In this document: positions 12,634-23,593 of the stretch, in pieces
Layout of the letters: the number at the start of each line of letters is the position of its first letter
Numbering within the stretch: position 1 is the first letter of the stretch
Origin: Moringa oleifera
Taxonomy: Eukaryota > Streptophyta > Magnoliopsida > Brassicales > Moringaceae
Direction: 5' to 3'
Assembly (NCBI GenBank): GCA_021397835.1
Contig: JAJFZO010000566.1
Location: forward strand, 6,262,001-6,326,000
Length of the DNA: 64,000 nt
Notes under the pieces: generated by a model
What the model was told of the DNA's origin: nothing
What the model saw: only the letters and a program-made list of their open reading frames with translations
Databases searched by the model: none
Translations under genes and position numbers: made by a program

Positions 12634-14279
12634 CTCCTCCTTGTTGTTTTGCTGCATACACCAATTTTGAAAGCATCCTTGTCATCATTTTTGAATTTTC
12701 GTTTTGCTGTAGATTTGATCATATTTCTCCTCCTTTTTGTACTTCTCTTTGGAGTTTGAACTTGGAATACTTTGACATTTTGCCTGCTTGATTTGTGGTC
12801 ATATTCAAATAGAGCCTTTTGTTGTAAAGTCTTCATTTGTGTTTTCATTGATCCTTTGATATCCATGTGAACTTGCTGTAGTTTTTGTTTAGACTTCCAA
12901 GCTTTGTTTTGTTGAGCAGAAAGCTTGATTTTCTTTTCATATTGAAAACTAGTAGCTTTAGGGAGCTCCTCCTTGAATTTAGGCAAGTCTTCTTTGTGTA
13001 TTGTAGCTTGCTTCTCTTCTGTCATATTCAAGATAAATCTTTTATCTTTCATTAAGACTTTAAACATCTCTTTGCCTTGTGCATCAGTAATCAAGCAATG
13101 ATTGTCTTTAAATAGCACCTTATATTCTTTTTCCAAGAGCTGACCAACACTCAAAAGATTTTGATTAATTTCAAGAACATATAAAACATTTGAAATTAAT
13201 TTCAAACCTGTGTGACTTTTGATTGCCATTGTTCCTTTGCCTTTCACTGTAAGATATGCTCCATTCCCAATTTTGACTTTAGAAACTGTAGTTTTGTCAA
13301 GATCTTTGAAGAGTTCTTGATCATAAGTCATGTGGTTTGTGCAACCACTATCTATAAGCCCGCTTTGTGGGGAGTTGTTGATAGTAAAGCATGATGCCAT
13401 AAACAGTTCCTCCTCTTGAGGTTGTGCAATGGCATTCTTGGCTTCTCTTTGTTGTTGTTGAGTCTTGCAAATTTTTTTCACATGTCCTAACTGACCGCAT
13501 TTGTGACATCTTGCATCTAGCCTCCACCAACACTTATTTTGTGGATGATTGACTTTTTTGCAATAAGGACAAGGTGAAAAGACTTGACCATTTTTGTTGT
13601 TTTTGCCACCATTGTTGTTATATGCTTTAGTTTGAAATGCACCTTCCATAGATCCTTCTTGCCTCATAAGCCTCCTTTGTTCTTATGCTTGTAGTGCATT
13701 CAACAATTCTACCAAGGTAATACTTGACAGATCTTTAGTATTTTATAAAGATGAGATTGTAGCCTCAAATTTTTCAAGAATTGTCACTAGGATTTTTTGA
13801 ACAATTCTAAAATTAGAAAAATCAGTACCAAGAAGTCTTACTTTGTTAATTATACCGAGAAGCCTGTCGGAATAGTCCTCGATTATTTCTGATTCCTTTA
13901 TCTTTTGCATATTAAATTCTCGGATCAAATTTAGCACTTGCATTCCTATAATCCTTTCATTCCCTTCGTATTCTTGCTTTAAAATATCTCAAAATTCTTT
14001 GGCTTTTTTCAGTGTCATTATCTTGATAAATATGGTGGATGAGACAGCTGAAAACAATGTTGCTCTTGCTTTTGATTTTCTTTGCTTCCTCTCCTTCTGG
14101 ATCTTGATTTGTGTAACAGTTGGATTGTTTGGCAATTCTGAATTTTCATACACTTGTTCAATAGCTTCCCACAGATCGTTGGCATCAAGTTAGGCTTCTA
14201 TTCTAACAGCCCACATCTAGTAGTTTGCTCCATCAAACACCGGAGGTTCAATTGTTGTGAATGAATTTTTTGAATTCAT
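12549..14279 (-). pseudogene. Copia Gag-protease remnant
   Basis: One frame can be followed from ATG at 14279 to the stop at 12549. It is open only from 13667; upstream there are five in-frame stop codons but no frameshift. Two of the stops replace what is normally Gln (CAR to TAR), one replaces Trp, and one each probably Glu and Tyr. The part from 13667 has a CX2CX4HX4C knuckle (CHKCGQLGHVKKIC, about 13515-13475) and the protease active site GLIDSGCTNHMT near 13340. After the pre-integrase region the frame passes straight into unrelated Lys-rich sequence, marking the internal deletion. Confidence 0.85.
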
Positions 14280-14386
14280 TGTGTATGGGTTTTGGTTTTG
14301 GGATATAGATAGGAAGTGTTTAGGGTTTATGTTTGGGCTTTTCCAAACTCATAAGTCCCTCAAGATAATATGCTCTGATACCACTT

Positions 14387-14675
14387 TGTTGGTTTTTTTG
14401 GAATGTGGATTTATTTTGTTTTTGAGAGGAGAGGAAGAATAAGAGATATATAGCTCTTGAAACTTGAAATTGCTTTGAATAGCTTGCAAAGACTTTCTTT
14501 GCTACATTGATAAAGGTCCTATTTATAGGAAAAATAAATAACCAAGATCTAAAATTGTACTTATCTAGATATCTAAACTAAAGATTATCTTCATCTAAAA
14601 TTTAAACTACTTGATAAAGTAGAATAATAAATCTTCTTTGGATATGCAGCAGATAAAACATCTTTTTTGCTAACA
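14387..14675 (-). repeat. 5' LTR of the deleted copia element
   Basis: 289 bp with TG...CA ends on the element strand. It is followed on the minus strand by the primer-binding site at 14373-14384. It aligns end to end with 12347-12633. Confidence 0.92.
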
Positions 14676-15599
14676 GGATGCTCTGATGGGCTTCTTGAAC
14701 TGCAAAAGCATTGTCATTTTTCACAATGACCTTTTGGTACCGAAACTGAGCTGCCAGCATCACTTTAAACTTGATACCTAGAAGCTCGCTGTGTAATGGA
14801 GAGACAGCTCTTAACCGACTTGAGGTTGTACAAAATAGTACTTGATTGGTATTGTTCTGAGCTACCATTCCCAATTTGGTTTTATTTTTAGGCTTGTTGA
14901 AATGAGCATCAACATTCACTTTTATCACCCTTATTGGAGGTGGTCTTTAGCATGGAAAGAGAACTATAGGTAAGAGGTTTTGAGGAGTTTGGATGGTGCT
15001 AGCTTCTTAGACCATCCTATTGCATTGTACAAAAATTCAATTTTAGCAACAAAAAAATCTGTTGCTGAATTATAAAAATTTGTCGTTAAAAAAATGTTAT
15101 TGTGATAAAAATTAATTATTGAATTTTATATCTATCATAATTTAAAGACGGAGGAAAATTTATTGCTAAAATAGTGATCGATTCCTATTTGTTGCTAATC
15201 TAACGTTAAATTTATGTCTGTGGCTAAGATAACGACAGACACAGACATAACTCTATCGCTAAGATAGCAACAGGCATAACTCTATTGTTAACATAATATT
15301 TTTTTAGAAAAATAAAATTAATTCTTGATAACTGGTTATGATAAGTTGTTAAACTAACAATTGATTAGTGATGAATCTCAATCAATAGTTAATATAATAA
15401 TTTTATTTTAAAAAATAAATTTTAATTATAATTAAATAAAAAATAAAAAATAAAATAAAATCTATTAAAAAAAAGATAATAAATACAAGATTATATTTTA
15501 TTATCATCAAATATAACATTTATAAAAGAAATTACATCCAACTATCAGGTGGTACTATGGGTACCTTCCTAGAAGGAGAGCCTCATCCTGTAAATGCAC

Positions 15600-16480
15600 T
15601 CATTCATATTAATCTCTCTTTGTAAGCACTCCTGCAACTTGATATCGAAACGTAGGCGATAATGCTCCTTTGCTTATGATCCTCTTCCAATCTCTCCTCT
15701 AAATTTTTACGCTCTTTTCCTATACGTTCCTTCATAGCCTTATACTTCAGCTCTATACGCTCTTCCATAGCCTTCATCTAAGAGTGCATATCATGCATAG
15801 CTATATCATCAATAGACACGGTTAAAGCTGCCGCTTGAATACCATGATAACTGGCTCCAAAGCCTGTATACTCAATGCTTCTTCTCTCTACCTATTGTCT
15901 CATAGTAAAGCTTACTATAGTCTACCTTAAGCATATTAGAGGATCCTTTTTGTGACTAAAAAGCTGAGGCAACTAACTGCTTGAAACATTCGTACTATAA
16001 ATAAGCATTTTGTTAACTTACTCATTAGCTAAACCGAATAGTAAAGTAAAAAAGATATAATTAGAGTTATTTGTTAAATGTTAAAAATAATAAACCTGCA
16101 TTTACTTTTTTAGCATACTCATCTATGAACTCATCAAGATTAGACTTCTTAATGTGAATCCGTTTGAAAAGCTCTATTGCAGTAGGCTCATGATCCCATT
16201 CTTACGCATGAAAAAAATAAAAAATACTTAATGAATAATTGTAGCATTTTTATTTATATTTGTATAAGTAATTTAAATATCATATATATTAAGCATCGAC
16301 AATGGTTTTGCAGTAAACATGAATCGACACTACATCAAGAGGGACTAACTCGGGTCTACCTATTTCATTCCATCGATTGTGAGATATGGTCTTATACTTC
16401 TGTTTGTACTCTGGCCGGCTCCATTCTATCTGTCATTGCTCCCATTCTAGCAATAGCAAATAATTATGAATGATTTTGAC
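15600..16480 (-). pseudogene. Plant En/Spm-type transposase fragment (Transposase_24-like)
   Basis: On the minus strand the frame gives WSRPEYKQKYKTISHNR (about 16420-16370). After a gap come EPTAIELFKRIHIKKSN and LDEFIDEYAKKV (about 16170-16095). Further on a heptad-rich, highly charged stretch around 15770-15620 (MKAMEERIELKYKAMKER and beyond) looks like a coiled coil. This order is typical of the accessory transposase of plant CACTA elements (PF03004-type), a subterminal-repeat DNA-binding protein. Stops such as TAA before EWDHEP break it. The frame at 16488-16700 just upstream may be another exon but I do not recognise it. Confidence 0.72.
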
Positions 16481-16983
16481 ATTCATCCTATAACTGTTGA
16501 TTAGTAACATTTAACATATCATAAAAACGTTGGACATCTGGATTAAAGGATTCTTCCATGCGCTCGAGATTAAATTTCAGATCAACCGCATCCATTACCA
16601 TTTTTTGGCATGTATTAGTATATTCATGCACAATGATAGATTCTTCCTCGGTATAATATTTAGTTTTTCCATACTTACAACTCTCATCTAAACAATTCAA
16701 TAATTATTAGTGAACAATTTATTTCGATGCACGTGCAAACATGTGATCAACGATAAATATTCATTAATAATTTTCAAATGGTATATTTAAAAAATAAGTT
16801 TTAAGATTAACTTTACTAATAACAACATTTGACGATTATCATATATTTGATTAATTTAATTGATAACATATAATTGAATTTCCTTAACATTAGTAATAAT
16901 CATCAAATATAATTAGTTAATTGACAAATGACATACTAACAACAATTAACAATTAAAAATTAATTTTAACTAACGTATAATTA

Positions 16984-17880
16984 CATCTATACTAACAATT
17001 AACATCTAATTAATTTAATTTTCATAAAAATATAGTTAAATTATTTATAGCAAATTACAAGCTAATTTATCTAACTAATCTAACATAAACTAAATTTAGT
17101 AACAAATAAAATTAACGACTCCAAAATTTAATCAACATTTAACTAATATATATCTCATAAAAATCTAGCTAAATTATTTATCGTAAATTATAACATCTAA
17201 TTAAACTATTATCTAAATTTAGCATAAATTAAATTTATTTAAAAAACAAAATTAACAACTCTAAAATTTAATCAACATCTAAGTGACAATTTTTATAACA
17301 ATCTAATTAAATTATTTATCTCATGAAGTTACAATCTAATTAAACTATTATCTATCTAATCCAACACAAACTAATTTTATTAACAAATAAAATTAACAAT
17401 TACAAAATTTAATTAACATCTAACTAATTTAAATTTCATAAAAATTTAATTAAATTATTTATCTTAAATCATAATCTAATTAAACTATTATCTATCTAAT
17501 TTAATATAAACTAAATTTAATTAACCTATAAAATTAACAATTACAAAATTTAATTAATACCTAACTAATTTAAATTTCATAAAAATTTAATTAAATTATT
17601 TATCTTAAATTATAAACTAATTAAATTATTTTCTAACTAATCTGACATAACATAAATTTATTAACAAATCAAATTAACAACTAAAAAATTTAATTAACAT
17701 CTAACTAATTTAAATTTCATAAAAATCTAATTAAAATATTTATCCTAAATTACAACCAAATTAAACCATTACCTAACCAATGTAATATAAATTAAATTTA
17801 TTACAAAATAAAATTAATAACTACAAATTTTATTTAACATCTAAATAATTTCTATAATTATCAAATCTAATCATAATATT
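16984..17880. repeat. Tandem array of about 140-bp AT-rich units
   Basis: An 'aaaatttaat(c/t)aacatctaac' start recurs at about 17123, 17263, 17404, 17545, 17685 and 17824, so the period is 139-141 bp. A more diverged unit precedes from about 16984. Each unit also shares a 'taattaaatTATTTAtc' centre and a 'caaaattaacaact' end. There are about six and a half copies, all inside the CACTA element. Confidence 0.85.
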
Positions 17881-18139
17881 TGCAACCATCAATGTCATCA
17901 ATAAAAATTTCTACAATTACTTAAACAAATTATCAAGCAAAGAGGGTAACCTCGTACAGAGAATGAGAAGATGGTCATTCATAGTGGAGAAAATGGAGGA
18001 GACCGAGAAGATATATAGATAGATATTCGTAAACAATAAGAGAGATGGGAAGAAAGGGAGTGATGCTCATACAAAAGGAAAAAAGTTGGGGCTTTTATTT
18101 ATAAGGGTCTAGCGGCTATAGTAAATGATCGTCACTAGG

Positions 18140-18678
18140 AATGAAATCTAATGATCGATATCAAGTTGTCGCCAACTAGGCAGTGAAAGCTTTATCAACC
18201 AACCTTCAAAAGTAGTCGCCTTGGCGATTGCACATGGCTGTCGCTATGCTGCCTTTTTCAAAGGCCACCAGCTTATGCCGTAGTGGCCATGCATGGTTAC
18301 CTTTAAAGGTCGCCATATTGCTGCCTTAGAGGTCATGCATGGGAAACTTCGAAGGCAATAAGCAGGTCGTCACCATGGCTACTTTCGAAGGCAGCAAGAT
18401 GGTTGCCATGGCGACTACCCATGGCTATCGCCATGACTACCTTCGAAGGCAAGGAGCTGGCCACCTTAGGGACTGCACATGGTCGTCGCCATGCTGCCTT
18501 CAAAGGCAACAATCTAACCACCTTGGCAATAGTTGATGGCCGTTACCAGAGCTTCTTCCGAAGGCAGTAATCTGGCTGCTTAGCAATTGCCCATGGCCAT
18601 CGCCATGGTTGGCTTCGAAGGTAACAAAGTGGCTAACTTGGCGACTGTATATCACTATTACTATGCTACCTTTAAAGG
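18140..18678. repeat. GC-rich repeat array, left part, centred on GCCTTCGAAGGC
   Basis: Units of roughly 45-60 bp each carry a version of the palindrome GCCTTCGAAGGC with a CCATGG or CATGCATGG box between palindromes. The contrast with the AT-rich surroundings is sharp. The array continues at 23594 after the copia insertion. The short open frames here are by-products of the repeats. Confidence 0.85.
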
Positions 18679-18985
18679 AGAAAGAATGTAAAGAACACTG
18701 CTGTAAACAATTCTGTATTTTTCTGTTCTTTTAGAATGGTATGGTGGCTGCTCAATTAACCTTGAGACCCCATATGATGTATTTATACATGTAAAGATTA
18801 CATTAGGTTTAATTCTCTAAATATGGTATTATGTACACAAGGATATACTGTTTGATTTGTTTCATGGGCTCCGGTCTCCTTGGGCTTCTCTCTTCTGATT
18901 CTGGAATTTGGGCTTTTCCTGTTGAGCTTGTGGATCATGGCAGGCGGGTCTCGTTTTGGAGACGGGTTGACCCGTTGACTTAACA
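18679..18985 (-). repeat. 3' LTR of the recent copia element
   Basis: 307 bp, preceded on the element strand by the purine tract. The polyprotein frame reads through into it and would stop near 18862. Confidence 0.95.
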
Positions 18986-21900
18986 TCCCCCCTCAAGCTG
19001 AGGGGAGCTTCATCGACCCGAAGCTTGTGCCGAAAAACCCAAAACTGAGGTTGAGAGAGGGGTTTGGTGAGTGCATCGGCAATCTGTTCGGAGGAAGGGA
19101 TGTAGTTGATCTTGAGCGAGCCGTCGGCAACGTGGTCCCGGATGAAGTGGACGTCGACCTCGATGTGTTTGGTGCGGGAGTGGAAGACCGGGTTGGCGGC
19201 AAGAGCGGCAGCGCCCTGATTATCGCACTAGAGTGTGGCCGGACAGTCAGGTAAGAGCCTCGTCTCCTTGAGTAGTGATTTGATCCAATTAATTTCGGCA
19301 GTAGCTTGAGCTAGGGCTCGATACTCAGATTCGGTACTAGATCGGGCGACGACATTCTGTTTCTTGGAGCTCCAAGAAACGATGTTGTTGCCGAGAAATA
19401 CGCAGTGACCACTGATAGAACGCCGATCATCGGGGCAGCAAGCCCAATCGGCGTCGGAAAAAGCCATGAGCTTGAACTGGGATGAGGGTTGAAATGTGAG
19501 GCCGAGGTTGGCAGTCCCTTTGAGGTAACGGAGGAGGCGTTTGCAGGCTGTCCAGTGAGTGGAGGTAGGGGCATGTAGGAATTGGCTTAGTTTGTTAACT
19601 GAGAAGGAGATGTCAGGTCGGGTTTGGGTGAAGTATTGAAGGGAGCCAATGAGTTTTCTGTAGACTGTAGGTTGTGGGAGTGGAGAGCCGGATGTGAGGG
19701 ACAGTGGTGTGCCAGTAGACATAGGGGTTGGACAGGGTTTGGAGAGGTGTAGGTGGTGAGATTTGAGGAGATCATTGATATACTTGGCTTGTGTTAGAAA
19801 TAGGCAGTGAGGGGAACGGTGTACCTGAATTCCTAGGAAGTAATTAAGGGAGCCAAGGGTTTTAAGTGCATACCTCTTGTGGAGCCGGGAGATGAATTGG
19901 TGGATGGTAGTGTGATTGTTGCCTGTCACAAGGATGTCGTCCACATAGATTAAGATATAGAGGCAGTGATCACCAGAGAGTTGGAAAAACAGGGAGTTGT
20001 CAGCCTTAGAGTTGAGGAAACCCCAGTCCAGAAGTTGCTTTTTGATGTTGTGAAACCAAGCTCGAGGGGTTTATTTCAGACCATAGAGAGCTCTTCTGAG
20101 GCGACAAACGTGTTGAGGTCGAAGGGGGTCAACAAAACCAGGTGGTTGAGACATAAAAACAGTTTCTTGGAGATGACCATTAAGGAAGGCGTTGTGAACG
20201 TCCAGTTGTTGGATGTCCCAGCCCTTTGACATAGCAACAGATAGTAGAATTCTGATAGTGCAGGGCTTGATAACTGGACTGAATGTTTGTGAAAAATCAA
20301 TACCAGGGGATTGTTGGAATCCTTTGGCAACTAATCTGGCCTTGTGTCTTTCAATAGAGCCATCAGCATGATATTTGACTTTAAAGACCCATTTGTTGCC
20401 AATCACCTTGTGGTTTGGAGGTTTAGGCACTAACTCCCATGTCTTGTTGTGCAGAAGGGCTTGGAATTCAGCAAGCATGGCTTTCTTCCAGACTGGATTA
20501 GTGAGGGCAGCAGCAGTACTAGTTGGCAGAGGCTGTGGTGCAGCTGTAGAGGTAAGGAATAACTTGGGTTTGAATATCCCTGCTTGTGCTCTTGTGATCA
20601 TAGGGTGAGTAGGTAGTCTGAGAGGTATGATTGATCGGGTAGGTAAGGAAGGTTGGGATGAAGGGGGAGGTGTTGGAGATGAAGGGGTAGTGGGGGGTGA
20701 GGAGTGAGGGGCAGTGGAGGAAGGGCTAGAGGGGGAAACCAGTAAGGGTGAGATGGGAGAGTCCAGAGAGTTCTGTTGTATGTCACTGCTGCCACCAGTG
20801 GGGGGACTGGGATTGGGTTGGACTGACACTGAGGTGGATGCAGGAATGGGGACATTAGTGGGTGTTGAGGTGGGATTGGGAAAGAGAGTAGGGAAGGGAA
20901 ATTCAAGTTCATTGAAGGTGACATTCCTAGTGATATAGACACGTCCCGAGGGATGTAGGCATTTGTAGCCTTTGTGAGTGGGACTGTATCCTAGGAAGAG
21001 GCACTTAGCAGACCTGAACTAAATCTTGTGTTTATTATAGGGTCTTAAGTGGGGATAGCAAGTGCACCCGAATGTTTTTAGAAAGTTATAGTCGGGGTTT
21101 TTATGAAAGAGCAACTGGATGGGTGACTTGTGAGACAGGAGGGGAGTGGGCAGCCTGTTGATTAAGTACACTGCAGTGTTAAAGGCTTCCCACCAGAAGT
21201 GTAAGGGCAGTGAGGCTTGACTGAGGAGTGTAAGTCCTAACTCTGTGATGTGTCTATGTTTTCTTTCAGCTTTGCCATTTTATTGATGTACGTGTGGACA
21301 TGGATGTCTAAAGCCTATTCCTTGTTGATGTAGGAAAGATGAGAATGACCTGTATTCCCTACCCCAGTCACTCTGGACTGTTTTAATGCTTGTGTTTAAA
21401 AGATTTTCAATCTGTTTTTTGAAATGCACAAAAACTGGCAGTGCTTGAGATTTATCTTTGAGTGGGTATATCCAGGTGTATCTAGTGTAATCATCAATAA
21501 AATGAATGTAGTATTTGTAACCTTCCCTGGATAATACATGAGAAGGACCCCAAAGATCTGTGTGGATTAGTTCAAGTGGTGAGGTTGTGTTAGTTTGGGA
21601 GAGATTGAATGGTAGGTTATGGCTTTTCCCAATAGCACAAGCTGAGCAAAAAGAAGAACTTGTTTTTACTTTAGAAAAAGTGATACAAGATCTCTTAAGA
21701 GTCCTAATTATTGAATCCGAAGGATGACCGAGGCGTCTATGCCAAAGGTCATTATCCACTGACATAGATTAGAGAAACAAGAGGGTAGACTAACTTGACA
21801 TGACTCAGACTTAGCAGTACGGACTGCCTTATTAACTACTGGTCTAGTGTGCAATAGGTGATTCTTGTTGGAGAGGGTGTGACTGGTGGTGGCAGTGACA

Positions 21901-23252
21901 GCAGGGGAATGCAGTAGATAGAGACCATCTTTAGCTTTCCCTTTCAACAGTGTTCTCCGGCTGACCTGATCCTTCACAAGACAATGTTTATTGTCAAACA
22001 CAACAAAGTCATCATTGTCAGAAATCAGCTTAGAGATACTGATAAGGTTTTTGGAAATGGTAGGCACATGCAGGATGTTTTTAAGATGCAACTTGACATT
22101 TGGCAAATGTGTGGTGAGAGTGTTGTGACCAATATGAGATATATTGAGGGCTTTACCATTACCAACCACCAATTTCTGTTTACCAGTGTAGGCAGCTCTC
22201 AGAGAAAGGTTGTCCAAGTCAGCGGTCACATGATTGGAGGCACCACTATCGGCATACCAGGCGGGATCAGCTATGGAATCAGTGGATGCAAGGTATGCAT
22301 TTTGATTTGTATTGCTGCTGCTGTTGTTATTTGGTGCCTGGAAAGAGTCTTCAAACCTGTACCAGCAGTCATAGGCGGTATGTCCCTGTTTGGTGCAGAT
22401 TTGGCAGATTGGCCTGCTGTTGTTTCTGCCTCTGCCACGGCCATTCATTCTTCCTCTGTTCTGGCCTCGATTGAAGTTGCCACTTCTCCAAGGGGTAAGG
22501 TTTCTGTGGTTTTTGTTTACTGCTATGTTGGCCACTGGATTGACATTGTTTATGGTTTCTAGATTATACTGCTCAAGTCTTTGTTCATGACTTAGTAGCA
22601 GTGCTAGGACTTCCTGTAGGGACAGTTCATCGGTTCTGGATTGTATGTTGATGGTCACTGCATCATAGTCCTTTCCAATACCGGTGAGTAGTGCAGTAAT
22701 GAATTCTAGGTCTGAGAGTGGATTACCTATCATAGCTAGACTGTTTGAGATGTTTTTGAGTTGATTGTAGTAAGCTGTGACTGAGGCTGATCCTTTCTTT
22801 GTGGAGTAGAGTGTAGATTTCAGTTGCATGAATTTGGACCTCATTTGGGTTCCAAATAATCTCTCCACCCCTGACCATATACCATGTGCTGTGGTATCGG
22901 TCTTGATTTGACTCAGAATGTCCAGTGAGATGATGGACATCAGCCAGCTTGCCAAAAGTTGGTCCTGTTGGATCCATTCTGGATATTCTGGATTATCCTC
23001 TTCTCTTGTTTTTCCTTCATCATCTGTGATGTACAGGTATGCTGATGGACAGGGCTTGGTTCCCAGTAGAAATCCATCTATTTTGTGGCCCTTGGCTAGA
23101 GCAAGGACTTGATTTTTCCAGATAACATAATTCTCTCTGTTAAGTTTAAAGCTGAACTGGAAACTCAGGGATACAGAGAAGGGAAAGGAGTTCTTTGAGG
23201 GCTGGTTGTTTGCAGCATTGGTGTTGGAGAAGGAGTTTGCAAAGGAAGCCAT
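18862..23252 (-). pseudogene. Copia Gag-Pol polyprotein, defective
   Basis: The start is ATG at 23252. Gag has a CX2CX4HX4C knuckle (CQICTKQGHTAYDC, near 22390). The protease has ADSGASNHVT near 22230. Integrase begins at HRRLGHPS near 21740 with HTDLWGPS and DDYTRYTW. RT carries the intact YVDDILVTG near 19945, and RNase H has the TESEYRALA region near 19320. Defects are a frameshift near 21765-21790 and stops at 21280-21282, 21019-21021, 20071-20073 and 19228-19230. Three stops replace a Gln codon and one a Trp codon, so all are single transitions. It cannot make a full polyprotein. Confidence 0.92.
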
Positions 23253-23281
23253 GGTAACGGATCTGTATGGCTCTGATACCA

Positions 23282-23588
23282 AGAAAGAATGTAAAGAACA
23301 CTGCTGTAAACAATTCTGTATTTTTTTGTTCTTTTAGAATGGTATGGTGGCTGCTCAATTAACCTTGAGACCCCATATGATGTATTTATACATGTAAAGA
23401 TTACATTAGGTTTAATTCTCTAAATATGGTATTATGTACACAAGGATATACTGTTTGATTTGTTTCATGGGCTCCGGTCTCCTTGGGCTTCTCTCTTCTG
23501 ATTCTGGAATTTGGGCTTTTCCTGTTGAGCTTGTGGATCATGGCAGGCGGGTCTCGTTTTGGAGACGGGTTGACCCGTTGACTTAACA
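23282..23588 (-). repeat. 5' LTR of the recent copia element
   Basis: 307 bp, adjacent to the primer-binding site at 23269-23281. It matches 18679-18985 except for a C/T difference in the run near 23327. Confidence 0.95.
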
Positions 23589-23593
23589 AAAGG

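Larger units (their letters stand above)
12347..14675 (-). mobile_element. Internally deleted Ty1/copia element with both LTRs
   Basis: Two direct LTRs (12347-12633 and 14387-14675, each TGTTGG...CTAACA) enclose 1.75 kb. On the minus strand a primer-binding site, TGGTATCAGAGC (tRNA-iMet), follows the 5' LTR after a short spacer, and an AAGGAGGAG polypurine tract abuts the 3' LTR. A perfect 5-bp target duplication, GGATG, lies at 12342-12346 and 14676-14680. The interior retains gag, the protease and a short piece before integrase; integrase, RT and RNase H are absent. It is a non-autonomous deletion derivative. The LTRs differ at roughly 20 positions, so it is not very recent. Confidence 0.92.
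12178..14945 (-). pseudogene. C-terminal RNase H (RVT_3-like) of the LINE, split by a copia insertion
   Basis: The N-terminal half (14945-14676) reads PPPIRVIKVNVDAHF, then LGMVAQ, then LHSELLGIKFKVMLAA and VIVKNDNAFAVQEAHQS. The C-terminal half (12346-12179) reads YGEICDDICHL, then SFIRIFKKSNEFAHHLVKL and ends at a TAA. Together they show the RNase H order of a catalytic D, an E in the SELL helix, a D/N-rich turn and a final AHHLVKL helix. The copia element sits exactly between the halves with a GGATG duplication; a one-base shift is also present at the join. This half of the LINE is joined in frame to the zf-RVT part across the CACTA element. Confidence 0.82.
18679..23588 (-). mobile_element. 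Nearly complete, recent Ty1/copia retrotransposon
   Basis: 4910 bp with two 307-bp LTRs that I find to differ at one position. A 5-bp target duplication AAAGG lies at 18674-18678 and 23589-23593. On the minus strand the 5' LTR is followed immediately by the primer site TGGTATCAGAGCC, and a TTGAGGGGGGA polypurine tract abuts the 3' LTR. The domain order is Gag, protease, integrase, RT and RNase H, which is copia order. The LTR begins TGTTAAG but ends TTTCT, a non-canonical TG...CT pair. It lies in the GC-rich array of the CACTA element. Confidence 0.95.

Noticed and set aside
13999..14442. Hydrophobic plus-strand frames that look like small membrane proteins
   Set aside because: They are antisense to the Gag frame of the deleted copia element; the Gag reading is clearly the real one.
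18333..18536. Overlapping open frames on both strands in the GC-rich repeats
   Set aside because: They follow the repeat units, have no recognisable domain and recur because the unit length keeps frames open. They are by-products of the array.
18798..18986. 62-codon open frame on the minus strand, repeated identically at 23401-23589
   Set aside because: Both copies lie wholly inside the two LTRs of the recent copia element, and the identity simply reflects identical LTRs.
20598..20942. 114-codon Pro/Leu-rich frame on the minus strand
   Set aside because: It is the alternate frame of the Pro/Ser-rich linker between integrase and RT of the copia polyprotein, which explains the composition.
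21984..22562. 192-codon open frame on the plus strand
   Set aside because: Antisense to the copia gag-protease region with no protein features of its own.
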